A DNA stretch of 64,000 nucleotides from NCBI GenBank assembly GCA_017461385.1, contig JAFTXZ010000003.1, positions 210,392 to 274,391 on the forward strand, in the 5' to 3' direction. A model generated the notes under the pieces. The model was not told where the DNA came from and did no database searches. It saw only the letters and a program-made list of their open reading frames with translations. Shown here in pieces: positions 35,431 to 44,754 of this stretch (position 1 is its first letter; each line of letters starts with the position of its first letter). The stretch is from Clostridia bacterium (GTDB lineage Bacteria; Bacillota; Clostridia; Oscillospirales; CAG-272). The position numbers and the translations under genes were made by a program.

Positions 35431-35459
35431 ATTTTAACATATTTTTCTATAAAAGTAAA
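35431..35459 (-). promoter_or_regulatory. Promoter of the structured small RNA
   Basis: TTTACT (35454-35459), 17 bases, TAAAAT (35431-35436); the predicted start falls at the first base of the closing stem. Confidence 0.65.
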
Positions 35460-35484
35460 TAGTTATAAAAAAATTCTTAGTTTA

Positions 35485-35513
35485 TTGACATTGCTTTGGC
35501 AATGTATTAAAAT
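35485..35513 (+). promoter_or_regulatory. Promoter and operator of the GH36 gene
   Basis: TTGACA (35485-35490), 17 bases, TAAAAT (35508-35513). The palindrome CATTGC-TTTG-GCAATG starts in the -35 element and fills most of the spacer, an ideal site for a repressor of LacI or similar type. Confidence 0.8.
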
Positions 35514-35543
35514 TGAGATAGCGACAAAAAGGAGAAAACTAAA

Positions 35544-37406
35544 ATGGACTTTATTTATAGCGAAAAGATTACAGATTTATTTACCGTTTATGGAGATTTT
35601 GAAAGAGCTATTGGCAATGCCACAAAAAATGGCGAGGCAATAAGCTACAAAAACAATGAAATTGAGCTAAAAAGCGTAATTAACAGACACTCCTCGGGGG
35701 TTTTTGAACGATGCGACACTATTAAGAATATATCAGGTAGGGAAATTGAGATAAGCACTCTCCTTTCTAGGTTTACGTTAAACGGAGGCGAGTATCAGGT
35801 TTACACTCAGACAAGCAAGCACATAAGGGAGGGCATTGGTGGTTGGCAACCTCTTGTAAGTGGCGTTTTTGGAATGAGTGATGAGATTCGCACAAATCAA
35901 GACGTGAATCCCTTTGTGGCAATCTTCAACGAGCAAAATCAAAGAGGACTTGCCTTTCATATAATGTCAAGCTCCGGCTTTGAATACAGGGTTAGCCGTC
36001 ATGGTGAATATTTGGACCACAAGGTTGTGGTAGTAGAGCTAGGCATAAAGAGTCAGGATTTCAGATATATGCTATCCCCTGGCGAGGAATTAAAGCTACC
36101 TACTATTCTCTTTTACACCTTCAAGTCTAAGCTGGATATGGACGCATACAAGCTACATAGATATTGGAACGAAAAAAAGCCACACTCACTGCCTATCGTT
36201 TACAATACCTGGATGAGCCATTTTGATTATATTGATTTTGATAATCTTAAAGGTCAGCTGGAAGGAGCAAGAGCCCTTGGCTGTGAATACTTTACAGTTG
36301 ACGCAGGCTGGTTTGGTAAAACTCAGCTCTGGTGGGACGTTGTTGGAGATTGGCAGGAGTCAAAGGAAAGCGCAATGAGGGGGCGACTAGCAGAATTTGC
36401 CGACCTTGTGCGCAAAAATGGCTTAAAATTCGGTCTTTGGTTTGAGATTGAAAGGGCAAATCCAAGCTGCGAAAACGTAAAAGCGCACCCAGAGTATTAT
36501 TTGACCGAGGGTCAGCATTGCTTTGTAGATTTTGCAAACAAGGAAGCCTGTGATTTCATTTACGATATTTTGAAATCAAATATTGATAAGTATGGGGTTG
36601 AGTTCATTAAGTTTGACCTGAACGGACCTTTATACTATGACAAGACAAGATGTAGCTTTGTCAAATACTATGAGGGTTATAATTATTTCCTTTCAAGAAT
36701 TAAGGAGGACTACCCCAATTTGCACCTTGAATGCTGTGCAAGTGGCGGTGGAAGAATGTCTCTTTCTAACGCTCCTTATTTTGATTCCTTCTGGATGAGT
36801 GATAGCCACGGCATTTATACCCAGCTTGAGATTTTCAAAAATGCTCTTGTGCGCATGCCCTCATCAATGCTTGAAAGATGGGCGACGATTCGTTCAGTTG
36901 AAGGCTTTACGCCTACTTACCCTGTGGGAGGCACCCAAGAAAAGATACTCCTAAGCTCCACTGCTAACTGGCAAAGGGCTGAGGAGGCAAGTCTTGATTT
37001 TATCAAGGATGCACTTGTAGGTGGACCTATTGGAATTAGCTGTGATTTGACACAGGTGTCAAGTGCCACAATTAAGGAATTAGGTCAATTTATAGACACG
37101 TATAAGGGTGAAAGGAGGTTTTGGGCAAATAGCGAGTGCCATATTCTTTGCAATACCCCAACTCTGACAGTATTGCAATTTAACGATAAGGACTATAACG
37201 AAATTAAGATTTATTCCTACACTGAGCATCCTATTCAAGAATACGCAACAATTTATCCCTTTATTGAGGGGGATTATAGCTATAGGATTATCAAAAAAGA
37301 TGGGGAAAATCAGACACTCTCCGCCTCAGAATTAAACGAAAACGGCGTTTGTGTCCTTGCAAACTACTTGCACATTTCAGATAGCTTCACGCTGAAAAAA
37401 ATATAA
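35544..37406 (+). CDS. Alpha-galactosidase, glycoside hydrolase family 36-like
   Basis: The 620-residue protein has an N-terminal beta-sandwich (1-200) and a TIM barrel with GH36/clan D motifs: EYFTVDAGWFG, LKFGLWFEIE, FIKFDLN (nucleophile Asp near 362), CASGGGRMS and FWMSDSHG (acid/base Asp near 417). It lacks a signal peptide and would cleave imported alpha-galactosides such as raffinose or melibiose. AAAAGGAG precedes the ATG. It is monocistronic, with an operator-bearing promoter and a strong terminator. No transporter is next to it. Confidence 0.9.
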   Translation: MDFIYSEKITDLFTVYGDFERAIGNATKNGEAISYKNNEIELKSVINRHSSGVFERCDTIKNISGREIEISTLLSRFTLNGGEYQVYTQTSKHIREGIGGWQPLVSGVFGMSDEIRTNQDVNPFVAIFNEQNQRGLAFHIMSSSGFEYRVSRHGEYLDHKVVVVELGIKSQDFRYMLSPGEELKLPTILFYTFKSKLDMDAYKLHRYWNEKKPHSLPIVYNTWMSHFDYIDFDNLKGQLEGARALGCEYFTVDAGWFGKTQLWWDVVGDWQESKESAMRGRLAEFADLVRKNGLKFGLWFEIERANPSCENVKAHPEYYLTEGQHCFVDFANKEACDFIYDILKSNIDKYGVEFIKFDLNGPLYYDKTRCSFVKYYEGYNYFLSRIKEDYPNLHLECCASGGGRMSLSNAPYFDSFWMSDSHGIYTQLEIFKNALVRMPSSMLERWATIRSVEGFTPTYPVGGTQEKILLSSTANWQRAEEASLDFIKDALVGGPIGISCDLTQVSSATIKELGQFIDTYKGERRFWANSECHILCNTPTLTVLQFNDKDYNEIKIYSYTEHPIQEYATIYPFIEGDYSYRIIKKDGENQTLSASELNENGVCVLANYLHISDSFTLKKI

Positions 37407-37440
37407 CAAAGCACAGAAAAATATCACCTTGTATCAACAA

Positions 37441-37489
37441 AAAAAGAGAGAACTTTCGGCTTATGAACCGACTGTTCTCTCTTTTTTTC
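37441..37489 (+). terminator. Terminator of the GH36 gene
   Basis: AGAGAGAAC pairs with GTTCTCTCT, with an inner TCGG/CCGA pair like the one at 27750-27797, followed by seven T. Confidence 0.85.
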
Positions 37490-37552
37490 TTGTGTAGCCT
37501 ATTCTTACGAACCCCTTAAAATCCTGCGAATTTTTGAGAGTCCCGAGTGTAT

Positions 37553-37613
37553 TTGACTAGTCAAATGAGATGCTTGCTTTCAAATTCTCCGTGGAGAGCA
37601 TCACTCATTTTTC
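37553..37613 (-). other. Palindrome and structured segment downstream of the malic enzyme gene
   Basis: TTTGACTAGTCAAA is a perfect 14-base palindrome (from about 37555). Beside it ATGAGATGCT pairs with AGCATC and CTCAT near 37600, with an inner TCTCC-GT-GGAGA hairpin. There is no T run, so it is not a standard terminator. Function unknown. Confidence 0.4.
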
Positions 37614-37637
37614 TACTCCCTTTTGTGTTATGTGAGC

Positions 37638-38828
37638 TTATGCTTCTTCGCTTGAAGCAATTCTTGAAACTCCAGTCTTAACGGCTACGTCGTAAACTGC
37701 CTTTGATACAGCCTTGCCTACTCTTTCGTCAAACGCCTTAGGTATTATGTATTCGGCGCAAAGCTCATTATCGCTTACAAGAGATGCAATTGCATAAGCT
37801 GCCGCCTTCTTCATTTCCTCGTTTATTTCCTTCGCCCTTGCATCAAGCGCACCACGGAATATACCAGGAAATGCAAGCACGTTGTTTATTTGATTGTTGA
37901 AATCGCTTCTGCCTGTGCCAACAACAGTAGCGCCTGCTTTGATTGCAAGGTCAGGGGAAATTTCTGGTACAGGATTTGCCATTGGAAAGACAATTGAGCC
38001 CTTAGCCATTGACTTTATCATTTCCTCGCTTACAATGTTTGGTGCAGAAACACCGATGAACACGTCTGCTCCGTTCATAGCGTCTGCCAATGAGCCATCA
38101 AGTCTTTTTTTGTTGGTGATTTTAGCAAGCTCCGCCTGAGGCGCGGTCATTCCCTCCTTACCGTCAAAGAGAGCTCCCGCCTTGTCGCAAACAATAAGGT
38201 TTTCTGCCCCCATGCCTATAAGGAAGTTGGCAATAGCTATGCCTGCGCTTCCTGCACCATTGATAACTATACGTGCACAGGAAAGCTTTTTATTAACGAC
38301 CTTAAGTGCGTTAATAAGTGCGGCGCCCAAAACGATAGCAGTTCCGTGCTGGTCGTCGTGGAAAACAGGAATGTCGCATATTTCCTTAAGGCGTCTTTCA
38401 ACCTCAAAGCAACGAGGAGCTGAGATGTCCTCGAGATTTATTCCACCAAAGCTTCCTGAAATGAGATAGATGCTTCGTACAAGCTCGTCAACGTCCTTGG
38501 TTTTTATACAAAGAGGAATAGCATCCACATCTGCGAATGCTTTGAAAAGCAACGCCTTACCCTCCATAACAGGCATTCCTGCAACGGGTCCTATATCTCC
38601 AAGCCCAAGCACTGCTGTTCCGTCGGTTATAACTGCTACGGTATTCCATCTGCGAGTCAGCTCAAAGGACTTGCTTTCATCCTTCTGTATTTCCAGACAG
38701 GGGGTAGCAACACCAGGAGTATAGGCAAGGGATAAATCCTCCTTGCTCTTTACCTCAACTCTTGCGGTTACCTCTATTTTGCCCTTCCACTCATAATGCT
38801 TTTTAAGAGATTCTTCTGCGTAATTCAT
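37638..38828 (-). CDS. NAD(P)-dependent malic enzyme
   Basis: The 396-residue enzyme is of the short bacterial type. It has [10 protein letters not shown] near 37-46, [13 protein letters not shown], the catalytic Lys/Asp region, DDQHGTAIV and the Rossmann motif [11 protein letters not shown]. It converts malate to pyruvate, CO2 and NAD(P)H. The start at 38828 has GGGAGGAG before it, inside the end of the upstream dehydrogenase gene. It is the second gene of the malate operon, 4 bases after the first. Confidence 0.93.
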   Translation of the reverse strand: MNYAEESLKKHYEWKGKIEVTARVEVKSKEDLSLAYTPGVATPCLEIQKDESKSFELTRRWNTVAVITDGTAVLGLGDIGPVAGMPVMEGKALLFKAFADVDAIPLCIKTKDVDELVRSIYLISGSFGGINLEDISAPRCFEVERRLKEICDIPVFHDDQHGTAIVLGAALINALKVVNKKLSCARIVINGAGSAGIAIANFLIGMGAENLIVCDKAGALFDGKEGMTAPQAELAKITNKKRLDGSLADAMNGADVFIGVSAPNIVSEEMIKSMAKGSIVFPMANPVPEISPDLAIKAGATVVGTGRSDFNNQINNVLAFPGIFRGALDARAKEINEEMKKAAAYAIASLVSDNELCAEYIIPKAFDERVGKAVSKAVYDVAVKTGVSRIASSEEA

Positions 38829-38832
38829 TATA

Positions 38833-39945
38833 TTACTCCTCCCAAGGGAACGTATATTGTGTGAGTCCAAGCTCATTTCTTACCTTTATCATTTCAGCTT
38901 GAACGGATTCGTTTATAGGAACTCCTGCGTCCTTACGGGATAGCCAAATCTCATATTCCTTTTCGCCAGCCGTATAAATTCTATCCTCTCCCGGAGCCTT
39001 CTTTGATGCTCTTATAGCACGAAGAATATCTCCTGCCTTCTTACGACAAGTGCTCTCACCCATAAAATGCTCTGTGTCTATAGCTATAAAGAAGTGTCCT
39101 AAATGGTAGGGGCGAGGGTTACCGTTTTCATCCTTGCCGTCAAGGTCCTTGCCATACATTCCATCCTGCAAAACAGAGGAAAGCATTTCTACAACAAGAG
39201 CAAAGCCGTAGCCCTTGTAGCCTCCAAGAGCTTCACCGATACCACCAAGAGTGGTAAGGGCAGCTGTTCCGTTTCTGATTTTTCTTAGTGCCACACCAGC
39301 ATCACCGGAAACGGCGTTTCCGTCGCTGTCGATAATTGTTCCTGGATGAACCGGCTCGCCTATTCTTTCGTAATACTCAACCTTACCGTTTTGAGTAATA
39401 GACGTAGCACAGTCAAAAATAAAATCAAAAGCCTCGTCAGTTGGTATTCCTACTGTATAGGGGTTTGTTCCAAACATTCCTTCAACGCCAAAGGTTGGGG
39501 CTACCGAGGGTCTTGCATTAGTACCAGTCATACCGATGCATCCTGCCTTAGTTGCCATAGTTGCGTAGTAGCCTGCTATACCATAGTGGCAGGAATTGCG
39601 TACGGCAACCATTCCCATACCGAATTTTTTAGCCTTCTCAATAGCCATGCTCATGGCCTTATAGCCTATCACCTGTCCCATACCGTGATGTCCGTCAATA
39701 ACAGCGGTTGTGGGAGTTTCTTTAATTATTTCAAAATTGGTAATTGGCTGTTGAATTCCAGCCTTTATTCTATCTATGTAAATAGGCTTAAAACGATTAC
39801 AGCCGTGGGATTCGATGCCACGCTTATCGCTTTCAAGTAAAACGTCAGTGCATATTTCAGCATCCTTACGAGGAACGCCTGCACCAACAAAGGCATCGGT
39901 GATGAAGGCATAGGCTGTTTTCCAATCAAGATTCATTTTTGCCAT
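38833..39945 (-). CDS. Malate/L-lactate dehydrogenase of the YlbC/ComC family
   Basis: The 370-residue protein belongs to the Ldh_2 family: RGIESHGCNRF (catalytic His near residue 46), NSCHYGIAGYYA, FGTNPYTVGIPT and GYKGYGFALVVEML. Family members oxidise malate, lactate, sulfolactate or ureidoglycolate with NAD(P). Pairing with malic enzyme suggests a malate or related 2-hydroxyacid route. AAAGGAG precedes the ATG at 39945; upstream in-frame codons run through the promoter. It is controlled from a divergent promoter region shared with a DeoR-type regulator. Confidence 0.88.
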   Translation of the reverse strand: MAKMNLDWKTAYAFITDAFVGAGVPRKDAEICTDVLLESDKRGIESHGCNRFKPIYIDRIKAGIQQPITNFEIIKETPTTAVIDGHHGMGQVIGYKAMSMAIEKAKKFGMGMVAVRNSCHYGIAGYYATMATKAGCIGMTGTNARPSVAPTFGVEGMFGTNPYTVGIPTDEAFDFIFDCATSITQNGKVEYYERIGEPVHPGTIIDSDGNAVSGDAGVALRKIRNGTAALTTLGGIGEALGGYKGYGFALVVEMLSSVLQDGMYGKDLDGKDENGNPRPYHLGHFFIAIDTEHFMGESTCRKKAGDILRAIRASKKAPGEDRIYTAGEKEYEIWLSRKDAGVPINESVQAEMIKVRNELGLTQYTFPWEE

Positions 39946-39984
39946 AATAAATTCTCCTTTAACTTGTTTTCTTCTTTTAATTAT

Positions 39985-40045
39985 GTTATAATTCATTTGA
40001 GCGTAGTTGTCAACAATATTGGCAAACATTGAGCGATACGCTCAA
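39985..40045. promoter_or_regulatory. Malate operon promoter with TTGAGCG operators
   Basis: Minus promoter: TTGACA (40008-40013), 17 bases, TATAAC (39985-39990). A half-site TTTGAGCGTA (39997-40006) fills the spacer. A full palindrome TTGAGCG-ATA-CGCTCAA lies at 40029-40045, between the two divergent genes. These are the likely binding sites of the neighbouring DeoR-type regulator. Confidence 0.75.
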
Positions 40046-40105
40046 ATAAATGATAAATATAAAAATGTACAATGAGCAAACAATCATATAAGGAGGGCTA
40101 TACAA

Positions 40106-40846
40106 ATGGCATTTAAGGAGCGAGAGGCGTCAATTCTTGAATATTTGCGTGAGCATAGAGAGGCTAGCATTCAGGAGCTTTGCTCGGCACTTTTTGTCAG
40201 CGAGCCCACTATGCGTCGCGACCTTGCGAAGCTTAATATGTCAGGAAAGATAATTCGTACCCACGGTGGTGCGGCGCACCGAAAGGAGCTTGGCGAAAAC
40301 CTACCACTGCCAATGCGTGAAAGGGAGAGCCCCGGGGCTAAGACGATAATAGGTAAAAAATGCCTTGAGCTAATAAATGATGGTGATACCATAATGATTG
40401 ACGGCTCGTCAACCTCACTTGCTCTTTTACAGGAGATCTGCGGAAAAAAGTCCGTGGTGGTAATTACAAATAGCGCTAAGGCGCCAATGGTTTTAGCCAA
40501 AACAAAGGTTAAGACCTTTGTAACAGGTGGAGAGCTTGCCTCAGATGCATACGTTTACGTTGGCAATTATGCGGAATCGTTTCTACGCTCATTCAATGCA
40601 GATATATGCTTCTTTTCAGTTAGAACCTTAACGCCTGACGGCATTCTTACTGATAATGCCATAGATGAAAACTCTATACGAAGGGTAATGATGGCTCAAT
40701 CGAAAAAAACAGTGCTAATGCTCAACTCCGAAAAGGTTGGCAGACCTTGTATAAATAATCTTTGCACCATTGACGAGGTGGACCTGGTGGTTTGCGAAAG
40801 GGATATTTCCGAGCGCTTTAAGGGCTATGAACATAAATTTATATGA
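40106..40846 (+). CDS. DeoR/GlpR-family transcriptional regulator
   Basis: The 246-residue regulator has an N-terminal winged helix (residues 5-57, SIQELCSALFVSEPTMRRDL and GKIIRTHGGA) and a C-terminal sugar-phosphate-isomerase-like sensor domain (DGDTIMIDGSST, VVITNS, FVTGGEL). DeoR proteins usually respond to a phosphorylated sugar or polyol. Its position opposite the malate operon and the palindromes between them suggest it represses that operon. AAGGAGG precedes the ATG. Confidence 0.9.
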   Translation: MAFKEREASILEYLREHREASIQELCSALFVSEPTMRRDLAKLNMSGKIIRTHGGAAHRKELGENLPLPMRERESPGAKTIIGKKCLELINDGDTIMIDGSSTSLALLQEICGKKSVVVITNSAKAPMVLAKTKVKTFVTGGELASDAYVYVGNYAESFLRSFNADICFFSVRTLTPDGILTDNAIDENSIRRVMMAQSKKTVLMLNSEKVGRPCINNLCTIDEVDLVVCERDISERFKGYEHKFI

Positions 40847-40860
40847 TAGCTAAACAAATA

Positions 40861-40887
40861 AAAGGGGATAGATTTTCTATCCCCTTT
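40861..40887. terminator. Bidirectional terminator between the DeoR gene and ktrA
   Basis: AAAGGGGATAGA-TTT-TCTATCCCCTTT stem, 12 bp. Confidence 0.85.
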
Positions 40888-40908
40888 GTTTTATAAATCC
40901 TATAAGGC

Positions 40909-41559
40909 TTATTTCAGCTTTCCTAATTTCGCTGTATTTGCAATAACAATTAACGAGCTCTCAGCATCAAGGGGGCGCTCCGGATTAATGCTAACGTCGA
41001 CGTTTTCACCCTTCTTGATAGCAATGATGTTAAAGCCGTATTTTTTACGGAGATTCAATTCGATTAGGTTTTTTCCACACCATTCGTCCTTTACTCCGAT
41101 CTCGACTACGGATACGTCGCTTGACAGAGAAATCATATCAATAAAGCCAGAGCTGAGCAGGTTCTTGGCAAGGCGTATGCCCGATTCGTTTTCTGGGAAA
41201 ACCACCTGATCTGCACCTACACGAAGCAATATTTTTTGGTGCATCTCATTAGCACATTTTGCAATAACGGATTCAACTCCTGCCTCCTTGCAAAGAGTAA
41301 CTGCCATTACGCTTGCCTCAAGGCTATTTGCCATACAAACAATGACAGTATCAATATTTCCGATACCAAGGCGAGAGATAACCTCAGCATCAGTTACGTC
41401 AGCACATTTGCATACGGGTAGGTATGCGGATGCGTCGTTGACAATTCGCTGGTCGATATCTACGGCAATGACCTCCATGCCATTATCCACAAGCTCCCTT
41501 GCCACAGCTGTGCCGTATCTTCCAAGTCCAAAGACTGCGTATGTTTTTTTACTTTTCAT
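40909..41559 (-). CDS. ktrA: Potassium uptake regulator KtrA (TrkA family)
   Basis: The 216-residue protein has an RCK_N Rossmann domain (YAVFGLGRYGTAVARELV, residues 7-24) and an RCK_C domain (about 135-216). KtrA forms an octameric ring that binds ATP/ADP and gates the KtrB channel. It starts 10 bases after ktrB, so the two are one operon. No c-di-AMP riboswitch was recognised upstream. Confidence 0.93.
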   Translation of the reverse strand: MKSKKTYAVFGLGRYGTAVARELVDNGMEVIAVDIDQRIVNDASAYLPVCKCADVTDAEVISRLGIGNIDTVIVCMANSLEASVMAVTLCKEAGVESVIAKCANEMHQKILLRVGADQVVFPENESGIRLAKNLLSSGFIDMISLSSDVSVVEIGVKDEWCGKNLIELNLRKKYGFNIIAIKKGENVDVSINPERPLDAESSLIVIANTAKLGKLK

Positions 41560-41569
41560 ATTCTTCTCC

Positions 41570-42931
41570 TTATCCTATACTGATATCCTCCGTCGGCTCG
41601 GAAATGACGTTTTGACTTTCGTTTTTACTGCCCAGTGCCACTGCAAGTGATATGGGACCGACTCTGCCGAAATACATTGTTACTATGATAATTAGCTTTC
41701 CAACCGTGTTAAGCGTTGACGTTAGATTTCTTGAAAGACCTACGGTTGCAGTTGCGCTGACTGCTTCATAAACTGCATCAAGAGCCGAGGCGTTGTTGGT
41801 TGCCATCAATAAAACTGTTGAAATTGTACATATTGTAATAAATGCAACTGCTACTGCAACTGCCTTTTTTATCGACTCCTCAGAAATACGGCGACCAAAC
41901 AGGGCTGAGCTGCTTTTATTGCGAATTGTAGCAAACGCCGAGCAAGCAAGGACGGCGAGGGTTACTGTTTTCATACCACCTGCCGTTCCCACAGGAGAGC
42001 CACCGATTAGCATAAGGATAATAGATATGGTAGCAGAGGCGTTCGTTAGGTTTTCCTGCGGAACCGAGGCAAAGCCTGCGGTTCTCGTGGTGATCGACTG
42101 GAAGAAGGATACTTGAATTTTATCAAACAAGGACATTTTGCCGATGGTCAAGGGGTTGTTAAATTCAAAAACAAATATGAGAATTGCGCCAGCAAGAATA
42201 AGTCCTGCGGTAACGGTAATAGCAATCTTTGAATGCAGTGTCAGATGCCTGAATATTCTGCGATTCTTTTTTGAGCGACCTTTGACAACACGAAGCACGT
42301 CCCACCATACGATATAGCCCAAGCCTCCGAGAATAATCAGCGCAGAGGTTACGGCGTTGATAAGAGGGTTCGTTGCATAATTGCAGAGGCTGTTTTCTGC
42401 AATAATATCAATGCCTGCATTACAAAAGGCAGATACTGAGGTGAATATTGATATCCAGATGCCCCTTGCACCAAGCTCGGGAACAAATACAAGCATATAT
42501 AGAATAGCCCCTATTCCCTCAATGATTAAGGTTCCAAATAATACGTTCTTAATAAACTTTGAAAGCCCAGACATTGTATTGAGATTAAAGGCGTCCTGAA
42601 TCAGCAAGCGATCGCCAATGCCCATCTTTTTATTCAAAAGAAGCATAATTCCCGACATAATCGTAATAATACCAAGACCGCCAATCTGTATCAAAAGCAA
42701 AATAACAATCTGCCCAAACACGCTCCAGGTGGACACTGTGGTTAGTGTAACAAGTCCTGTTACGCAGGTTGAGGTCGTTGCCATAAACAGCGCATCAAGA
42801 TAAGGCACTGCCTCCCCTGTTGCAGAGCTTATTGGGAGCGCTAAAAGCCCGCTTCCTATGAGAATGGCAGCAAGAAAGCTGAGCAGTATGATTTGAGTGG
42901 TTGAAAGCGTAAACTTCTTTTTTCTAACCAT
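41570..42931 (-). CDS. ktrB: Potassium uptake transporter KtrB (TrkH family)
   Basis: The 453-residue membrane protein has repeated helix-pore-helix units with selectivity motifs such as TSTCVTGLVT, TSVSAFCNAGID, TTRTAGFASV and TATVGLSRNL, as in Trk/Ktr channels. The start at 42931 (MVRKKKF) is preceded by AGGGGAT; more upstream in-frame codons lie in the leader RNA. With KtrA it imports K+ driven by Na+ or the membrane potential. Confidence 0.92.
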   Translation of the reverse strand: MVRKKKFTLSTTQIILLSFLAAILIGSGLLALPISSATGEAVPYLDALFMATTSTCVTGLVTLTTVSTWSVFGQIVILLLIQIGGLGIITIMSGIMLLLNKKMGIGDRLLIQDAFNLNTMSGLSKFIKNVLFGTLIIEGIGAILYMLVFVPELGARGIWISIFTSVSAFCNAGIDIIAENSLCNYATNPLINAVTSALIILGGLGYIVWWDVLRVVKGRSKKNRRIFRHLTLHSKIAITVTAGLILAGAILIFVFEFNNPLTIGKMSLFDKIQVSFFQSITTRTAGFASVPQENLTNASATISIILMLIGGSPVGTAGGMKTVTLAVLACSAFATIRNKSSSALFGRRISEESIKKAVAVAVAFITICTISTVLLMATNNASALDAVYEAVSATATVGLSRNLTSTLNTVGKLIIIVTMYFGRVGPISLAVALGSKNESQNVISEPTEDISIG

Positions 42932-42953
42932 AAAATTATCCCCTGAAAGCATA

Positions 42954-43036
42954 GAAGAACCAACGTCCTCTACAGTCAGCTGGTTCCTCTTATAACTATT
43001 TTTTATAATTGTATCACGTTTTGTTCCTTCTGTCAA
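42954..43036 (-). promoter_or_regulatory. ktrB promoter and leader hairpin
   Basis: TTGACA (43031-43036), 17 bases, TACAAT (43008-43013). In the leader, GAGGAACCA (42981-42989) pairs with TGGTTCTTC (42954-42962), a 9-bp stem just before the ribosome binding site. It might affect translation. Confidence 0.65.
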
Positions 43037-43165
43037 CACCAAATGCGCGTCTGTCACCTATCTACTTTCTATAGCATTATCTCAAGGCTCCATTTATTAC
43101 GAGCTTGCACATTGGTTAAAGCTTAATATATCCAATTGATTTCATCAAAGCCGAAATGGGTTTGT

Positions 43166-44671
43166 TTATTTCAGCTCCTTTACCGTAACGCGCCTTACCG
43201 CGATGCTTCCTTGCTCGCTAAACACGCCGAGGAAGACTCCCGTAAACGAATTGGGATATGTAACCTCTGTGGCGAGCAACGACGTTTGCCCTTGTCCCAG
43301 CTCAATAAATTCTCCGTCCTTTTCGTAGAAGAATTTATACCATTCATCGTTTGATACAATTTTGAACGCAACAGAGCCCTTATAGTCGATAGGATGGCTA
43401 GCCACGATAACGTCGATATCTGCCACGCGCTTGCGTAGACACACGGCGTGCTCGTCCTGCTCCTTGGTTATAAAAATATCATAATGATGGTCGTTGTTAT
43501 AAAAGGCGCAAAGACCTGAGCGCTGATGGGGCTGTACCTCTCCCTCCAACTGTGCAACGACCTCCAAGTCAAACGCCTGCTGACGCAGTGCAATCATTGT
43601 TGGGTGTCCAAGGGGCGTAGAAAGATCATCCCTGCCACCCTTCAAAAGAATACGCTCTTTTTCCAAAAGGTAATTCTCTCTCCTTGGATTGCGTACAAAG
43701 CTCCATCTTGGGTCTATCTTGTCATTATCAAAGCTATCGCAAAAATCAAGGCTTACAGGCCAAGGCGTAGGTCCTGGGAGAGGGCCTTCCATTTCAAAAT
43801 CGATTTTGCCGTTGTTGCCCACAACAGGCCAACCGTCCTCGTTCCATATCACAGGCGCTAAAAAGCTTTCTCTGCCTATATGATGAAGCTGTATTTTTTT
43901 AATAGGTCTGATTGCAAGACAAACAAGCCACCAATTTCCGTTTTGGTCCTCGACTAAGTCGGCATGTCCAGTCGCTTGAATAGGACCTGGAGTGTCGCGG
44001 TGGGTAAGAATTGGATTGTGAGGGCATTTTTCAAAGGGTCCGTATATGCTTTTTGAACGCTGTATAGTTTCCATGTGCCCGTATTCAGTGCCACCCTCTG
44101 CAAGCATCAAATAGTAGTAGCCGTTTTTCTTGTATATGTGAGGCGCTTCTGGATACCTACCACCACAGCCATAGGAAATAAGCTGGGTTGGCGTGTGCTT
44201 CTCTCCCGTAAACGGGTCAAGCTGACAAAGATAAATAGAAACTCTTTCGTTTTCGTCAAGTCCGTTTGACACAAAGTAGCACGTTCCGTCATCATCCCAA
44301 AACAGCGACGGGTCAATTCCACCCTGGTCAACATAAGCAGGCTCACTCCACTCCCCGTAAATATCCTTGGTGTGTACAATGAAATTTCCGCCGTTTGAAA
44401 CGTTTGTGGTAGTCATAAAAAACACACCGTCGTGATATCTGATGGTGGGGGCATAGATACCGCCTGATGCAGCAGCGCCCTCCAAGGGAAGCTGAGAGTC
44501 CTTGGTAAGACAATAATTAATTAGCTCCCAGTTTACAAGATTCCTGCTGTGATAAATTGGAACACCTGGGAAAAACTCAAACGTAGACGTAACAAGATAA
44601 AAGTCCTCACCTACGCGACAAATACTCGGGTCTGGATTGAACCCTGGAATAATCGGATTTTTATATTTCAT
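43166..44671 (-). CDS. Glycoside hydrolase family 43 beta-xylosidase/arabinofuranosidase
   Basis: The 501-residue enzyme shows the GH43 five-bladed propeller: NPIIPGFNPDPSIC (catalytic Asp near 15), GIDPSLFWDDDG (second Asp) and EAPHIYKKNGYYYL (catalytic Glu). A C-terminal beta-sandwich starts near 320, as in xylosidases of the GH43_11/12 type. It lacks a signal peptide, so it acts on imported xylo- or arabino-oligosaccharides. AAGGTGG precedes the ATG at 44671. The promoter carries a large palindrome. 42932-43165 upstream of ktrB otherwise holds nothing recognisable. Confidence 0.9.
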   Translation of the reverse strand: MKYKNPIIPGFNPDPSICRVGEDFYLVTSTFEFFPGVPIYHSRNLVNWELINYCLTKDSQLPLEGAAASGGIYAPTIRYHDGVFFMTTTNVSNGGNFIVHTKDIYGEWSEPAYVDQGGIDPSLFWDDDGTCYFVSNGLDENERVSIYLCQLDPFTGEKHTPTQLISYGCGGRYPEAPHIYKKNGYYYLMLAEGGTEYGHMETIQRSKSIYGPFEKCPHNPILTHRDTPGPIQATGHADLVEDQNGNWWLVCLAIRPIKKIQLHHIGRESFLAPVIWNEDGWPVVGNNGKIDFEMEGPLPGPTPWPVSLDFCDSFDNDKIDPRWSFVRNPRRENYLLEKERILLKGGRDDLSTPLGHPTMIALRQQAFDLEVVAQLEGEVQPHQRSGLCAFYNNDHHYDIFITKEQDEHAVCLRKRVADIDVIVASHPIDYKGSVAFKIVSNDEWYKFFYEKDGEFIELGQGQTSLLATEVTYPNSFTGVFLGVFSEQGSIAVRRVTVKELK

Positions 44672-44686
44672 ATTAAGCACCACCTT

Positions 44687-44722
44687 TTGTTATATTGTAT
44701 CATATAACAAAGATATTTTCAA
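44687..44722 (-). promoter_or_regulatory. GH43 promoter with palindromic operator
   Basis: TTGAAA (44717-44722), 17 bases, TACAAT (44694-44699) on the minus strand. A perfect inverted repeat TTGTTATAT / ATATAACAA (44687-44695 and 44702-44710) covers the -10 element. Confidence 0.75.
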
Positions 44723-44754
44723 TCTGTTGTCCCCCATAAATTTGCAGTGAAGCA

